From: Chloroflexota bacterium
Lineage (GTDB): Bacteria > Chloroflexota > Limnocylindria > Limnocylindrales > CSP1-4
Direction of reading: 5' to 3'
Length of the DNA: 34,186 nucleotides
Assembly: GCA_027364875.1 (NCBI GenBank)
Contig: DAHXON010000033.1
Coordinates: 260-34,445, forward strand
Shown: positions 31,206-34,186 of the stretch, piece by piece
Layout of the letters: the number at the start of each line of letters is the position of its first letter
Position numbering within the stretch: position 1 is the first letter of the stretch
The notes under the pieces: model-generated
Told to the model about the DNA's origin: nothing
What the model saw: only the letters and a program-made list of their open reading frames with translations
Database searches by the model: none
Program-made: the position numbers and the translations under genes

Positions 31206-32225
31206 TCACTGGCGTCTCGTGTTCGCTGCTCCGCTTCCCAGTTCGTCCCTCGTCAGGACCACCAAATCGCCGTCCCATTCCGGAACGAACAACCGGCCGT
31301 GCCAGTAATCCATGCTGCAGATGCGGGGCAGGTTGAGGCGGAACGGGTCGGTCACGGTGGGGGCGGTGCGGAGGCCCGGGACGGGGTCCGGGCGGCCGGC
31401 GATCGTGCAGATGACGTTGGTCGCTCGGTCGATCATCCGGACGACGTGGTTCTGCGTGTCGCCGACGAAGATGTTGCCGGCCTCGTCCAGGGATAGCGAC
31501 CAGGGACCGCCGAAGTACTCGCTCGGGTCGCCGCCGAGGGTCGCCGAAAGCGCGTCACGGCCGTCGCCCGAGTAGCCGGGCTCGCCGGTGCCGACGACGG
31601 TCGAGACGACGCGCCGCTCGAGATCGAGCTTCTTCACCATGAAGTTCATGGCGTCGAGGACGTAGATGTTCCCGTCCGGACCGCGCCGCAGATCGAAGAT
31701 CCAGCTGAACCGCGCTTCCTCGAACGGGACGGGGTCGACCTGGCGGCCGGGGCCGGCTGCACCGAGGGTCTGGAGCGGCTCGCCCGCGGGGCTGAACTGC
31801 CAGACGCGCCCGCCTTCGACCTCGTTGAGCCAGAGATTGCCGTCTAGGTCGAACTCGCAGTTGCCGACGTCCTTCATGCCCAGCGCCCTGCCGTTGATCA
31901 GGACGGACGACCGCTTCTGCTCGAGGTCGATGTCGAACACCGAATTGCCAGCCAGGCAGGCGACCAGCGTCCGCCCGGCAGGCGTGACGGTCACGTAGCC
32001 CGGGCCCTTGAGATCGGCATCGATGTGCAGGTCGCTCTCGGGGATGGGAGTCGGGCCGGCCGACCAGCGCAGCCGATCGCCCTCGCCCAGACAGCCCACC
32101 CAGTTCGCGTCGAAATCCGCGACATACTGGCGGCCGGCCAGATCGTGGAAGCCGAGATGGGCGTATCCGCTCCCCCACCGGCGGCCCGGCGGGAAGTTGA
32201 CGATGCGCTCGATCGTCCAGGCCAT
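31206..32225 (-). CDS. NHL-repeat beta-propeller protein
   Basis: The 339-residue soluble protein shows repeated blade motifs of the NHL/SMP-30 kind: LWLNEVEGGRVWQFSPAG, IYVLDAMNFMVKKLD, then IFVGDTQNHVVRMID with following TIAGRP, typical of NHL blades, plus GTGEPGYSGDGRDALSATL. About five or six blades can be traced, the early ones degenerate. There is no signal peptide, so it is probably cytosolic or co-exported. Such propellers bind proteins, RNA or small molecules; function cannot be assigned from sequence. It is last in a minus-strand operon behind the membrane protein, whose reading frame overlaps it by 235 bases, an oddity treated in the findings. The start is the ATG at 32225, one base after a TGA in the alternative frame. 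Confidence 0.8.
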   Translation of the reverse strand: MAWTIERIVNFPPGRRWGSGYAHLGFHDLAGRQYVADFDANWVGCLGEGDRLRWSAGPTPIPESDLHIDADLKGPGYVTVTPAGRTLVACLAGNSVFDIDLEQKRSSVLINGRALGMKDVGNCEFDLDGNLWLNEVEGGRVWQFSPAGEPLQTLGAAGPGRQVDPVPFEEARFSWIFDLRRGPDGNIYVLDAMNFMVKKLDLERRVVSTVVGTGEPGYSGDGRDALSATLGGDPSEYFGGPWSLSLDEAGNIFVGDTQNHVVRMIDRATNVICTIAGRPDPVPGLRTAPTVTDPFRLNLPRICSMDYWHGRLFVPEWDGDLVVLTRDELGSGAANTRRQ

Positions 32226-33025
32226 GTCAGTCGCTCGCTCGTCTCATGAGCCGACGGCGCGACGATCTGGTAGGCCAACACCAGGTAGGCGATCGCGTAG
32301 AAGACGAGCATCGCCGGCCCAAAGCTAGCCCGCAGCGACTCCCTCGTGGGCGTCAGCGGCGATTTGCCGCTGGCGATGTAGTCGGCCATCGAGGTCATCG
32401 CAATCGGCTTTCGGCCGGCACCGAATACCCGCGCCTCGGCGACGTGGCGCCGATATCTGTCGGCCCATGGCAGGCGAGGCCTCACTGCCACGATTACGCG
32501 GTTCTGGGCACGCCGGACGCTTGCCGGTATGCCCGTGACCGTCAGCACGAACGACCCGTCGGGCCAGCCCGTGGAGAGCGGAGCGACCGAGCCAGCCCCG
32601 ACCAGAGCGGTCACGTAGCTCGTGGGGTCGACGAAGACCCAGCTGCGCCGCCATCGCTGCCACGGAAACCGCGACTCCATCTCACCAAGCGGTCGGAACC
32701 CGGCAGCGATGAGGTCGCGCCCGCGCCGAGCGTGACTTGCCGACGGGACCCTGGGTGCGCTCGACGCGTCGCGGTACTCGAGCCTTTCGATTGTCTTGTA
32801 GACCGCCAATCGCAGAACCAGGTACGCGGTGAGCCAGATCGCCAGGATGACCGGGATCGACTTGATGAACAGGAACGTCCCGGAGTCGACCGCGCCGGCC
32901 GGATGCTGCCGCGGTCCTTCGATCAGTACAAAGAGCAACGCGATGGCCGCGAACGCAACCACCAGCGTCCTGAGCTTCGCCAGCTCCGCGACGACCCGCA
33001 TCGACCAGGCCACAGCCCCTCTCAT
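31991..33025 (-). CDS. Membrane protein of unknown function, C-terminus uncertain
   Basis: The start is the ATG at 33025, which overlaps the stop of the previous gene by four bases (ATGA) and is preceded by GGAAAG. Helices are visible at residues about 9-34 and 50-70, and near 245-266 (FGPAMLVFYAIAYLVLAYQI), with a soluble part between them (about 75-240). After the last helix the frame runs on for 80 residues of Ser/Arg/Ala-rich sequence over the start of the propeller gene; this looks like non-coding sequence. In the next frame a TGA falls one base before the propeller ATG, so the real end is probably near 32227 with a frameshift, or the assembly has an indel. I recognise no family. Confidence 0.55.
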   Translation of the reverse strand: MRGAVAWSMRVVAELAKLRTLVVAFAAIALLFVLIEGPRQHPAGAVDSGTFLFIKSIPVILAIWLTAYLVLRLAVYKTIERLEYRDASSAPRVPSASHARRGRDLIAAGFRPLGEMESRFPWQRWRRSWVFVDPTSYVTALVGAGSVAPLSTGWPDGSFVLTVTGIPASVRRAQNRVIVAVRPRLPWADRYRRHVAEARVFGAGRKPIAMTSMADYIASGKSPLTPTRESLRASFGPAMLVFYAIAYLVLAYQIVAPSAHETSERLTWPGRSSASSTSRRAAGGGADTPISASTIWPAASMSRISTRTGWAVWARAIGCAGRPARLPSPRATCTSMPISRARAT

Positions 33026-33399
33026 CGGGCGGTCTTTCCGGCAATTTGGAAGATGGCCGCCGCAAGGGCGGAGCCACGACGCGTACGAACCAGCAGCGGA
33101 GAAGGGCACTCGGTCGCGGCGTGATCGATGGCGATGATGGTGAACAGCAGCCGGGATCTCCACTGAACGCGCTGAATCTCAGAGGCAAGAATGGTCCGCA
33201 GGCCGTAGGGAACCCCTTTGACCAGCAGACCCCCCGGGTACACAGTGACGCCGAGGCCAAGGCTGTTGGTGAGCAGCCATCCGAGGGGAACACTCGTGCG
33301 GCCCTCCGCCAGCACTGCCCCCGATTCGGACAGAGCCCGTAAGCGAGCATCTGGATCTGACTCGGGACCACCGAGGTTCCGACTGGGTGGCGGAGTCAA
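33022..33399 (-). CDS. Small PH-like domain protein
   Basis: The 125-residue protein starts at a TTG that overlaps the stop of the channel gene (TTGA) and is preceded by AAGGAG at six bases, a strong site. Residues 30-125 show the strand pattern of bacterial PH-like domains: LGVTVYPGGLLVKGVP, then ILASEIQRVQWRSR, LLFTIIAID, LLVRTRRG. There is no membrane helix. Bacterial PH-like domains bind proteins or membranes; the function is not known. Its 4-base overlaps at both ends show co-translation with the K+ channel and with the following membrane protein, so a role in assembling or regulating the channel is possible. Confidence 0.68.
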   Translation of the reverse strand: MTPPPSRNLGGPESDPDARLRALSESGAVLAEGRTSVPLGWLLTNSLGLGVTVYPGGLLVKGVPYGLRTILASEIQRVQWRSRLLFTIIAIDHAATECPSPLLVRTRRGSALAAAIFQIAGKTAR

Positions 33400-34186
33400 G
33401 CGAGCTCCTTCCAGAGCAGTCGAGCTTTTGCCCGATCGAATTCGTCGGCAGTGAGCTCTCCCGAGCGGTGGAGGGCCGCCAGCCGTTCGAGCTCGGAGAC
33501 CAGGGTGCCGCTGGCAGAGGAGGTCCTTTCAGCCGAAGGCGCCGTCCTTCTCTCCATCGTCGTGTCGAGAACGACGTCGGCCTCGACCTTGGACTCCATC
33601 CGGCGCAGGTCGCTCGAGAGGAAGTAACTCGTGATCGTGGCGGTGATGGCGCCGAAAAGGCCGATGCCCAGGAGCATCAGGACCATGGCGGCGATGCGGC
33701 CCTCGGTGGTCTGCGGGACGACGTCGCCGTAGCCGACGGTGGTCAGGGTGACGATGCCCCACCAGAGCGCGTCGAAGGGGTTTTCGACGAGGCTGCCCGC
33801 ACTGCCCTTCTCGGCGACGTACATCCAGGCCGAGCAGACGGCCATGACACCGAGCCAGGCGAGGAGGAGCCAGGCGAAGCCGCGGTGACGGGCCAGGGCG
33901 CCGATGTGCAAGCCGGCGCGGTAGATGCCGGCGAAGGCCCGAACGAGTCGAAGGAGGCGAAGCAGACGCAGGACTCGGGCGCCTCGGATGGGCGGCACGA
34001 CGGCGACGAGGTCGATCCAGTGGCCTTTGAGGTAGCCAACGCGGCTGCGGGCGGCGAGGATGCGGGCGGCGAACTCGAGCGCGAAGACGGCGGTCAGGGC
34101 GAGCTCGGCGGCGTTGATCTCGGGCCGGTCGGCGGCCGCGGCCTCGACGTCGTCGGCGATGACGACGGGAAGGAGCGAGACCACTT
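33396..34186 (-). CDS. Voltage-gated potassium channel with SHOCT tail, N-terminus outside the window
   Basis: Of the channel, 263 codons are visible; the frame runs off the window, and since S1 is cut (only its end VVSLLPVVIADD is visible) the true start lies beyond. The next helix is LALTAVFALEFAARILAA, then the arginine-rich S4 sensor RGARVLRLLRLLRLVRAF (68-85), the helix LLLAWLGVMAVCSAWMYV, the pore with selectivity filter TLTTVGYGD (147-154 region) and the last helix MVLMLLGIGLFGAITATI. The final 35 residues (ELERLAALHRSGELTADEFD and on) form a SHOCT motif, a short helix-turn-helix oligomerisation module. This is a six-TM K+ channel that would let K+ out when the membrane depolarises. 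It overlaps the next gene by four bases and heads the minus-strand operon. Confidence 0.93.
   Translation of the reverse strand, partial: VVSLLPVVIADDVEAAAADRPEINAAELALTAVFALEFAARILAARSRVGYLKGHWIDLVAVVPPIRGARVLRLLRLLRLVRAFAGIYRAGLHIGALARHRGFAWLLLAWLGVMAVCSAWMYVAEKGSAGSLVENPFDALWWGIVTLTTVGYGDVVPQTTEGRIAAMVLMLLGIGLFGAITATITSYFLSSDLRRMESKVEADVVLDTTMERRTAPSAERTSSASGTLVSELERLAALHRSGELTADEFDRAKARLLWKELA

Overview
The window is about 34 kb of high-GC bacterial DNA. A hand-counted 60-base line in the body gives 65-67% GC. Gene order, GTG/TTG starts, Shine-Dalgarno sites and the housekeeping set (plsY, metX with two metY paralogues, a B12-dependent class II ribonucleotide reductase) show a bacterial chromosome. 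My best guess at lineage is an uncultured Chloroflexota of the Limnocylindria type, or else a deep-branching actinobacterium. This is inferred from general style only: no rRNA or tRNA gene is present to settle it.

Region 1 (1-6.9 kb): the end of a ketopantoate-reductase-family gene, plsY, an unrecognised 167-aa protein, a protein made of about 15 kinesin-light-chain-type TPR units, a HhH-GPD 3-methyladenine DNA glycosylase overlapping a seven-helix membrane protein, and a two-helix membrane protein on the minus strand. Region 2 (7-13.1 kb) is a methionine/sulfur block: two O-acetylhomoserine sulfhydrylase paralogues pointing away from each other around an XRE-HTH/pseudo-nuclease gene, then metX. 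The second metY has a structured leader ending in a terminator-like hairpin. Region 3 (13.2-20.3 kb): a MerR/GyrI-like regulator with its own probable operator, a GT39 membrane glycosyltransferase, a NarL-type response regulator and histidine kinase (overlapping by 4 bases), and a divergent two-gene ABC exporter.

Region 4 (20.4-26.6 kb): a second XRE-HTH protein, this one with an intact PD-(D/E)XK motif and an SOS-box-like site upstream, faces away from a class II ribonucleotide reductase gene. That gene has a perfect palindrome resembling an NrdR box, a good sigma-70-type promoter, a roughly 400-nt leader with short repeats, and a 436-residue intein with a LAGLIDADG endonuclease.

Region 5 (26.6-31.2 kb) is the most interesting part, a compact defence island. 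It holds a beta-class DNA methyltransferase (SPPY motif) convergent on a three-gene minus-strand operon of a DUF262 (GmrS/ParB-like) protein, a HEPN ribonuclease with an R-x4-H motif, and a PD-(D/E)XK restriction-like nuclease. The methylase and nuclease stop codons share one CTAG. GC falls to 52-57% in sampled lines here, suggesting transfer. Next to it is a restriction-type nuclease resembling HsdR N-termini, with host-like GC. The gene set suggests a restriction-modification pair combined with a DUF262-HEPN toxin-like pair as one composite system.

Region 6 (31.2 kb to the end) is a minus-strand operon of a voltage-gated K+ channel with a SHOCT tail (cut by the window edge), a small PH-like protein, a membrane protein and an NHL-type beta-propeller, coupled by 4-base overlaps; the membrane protein/propeller junction looks frameshifted.
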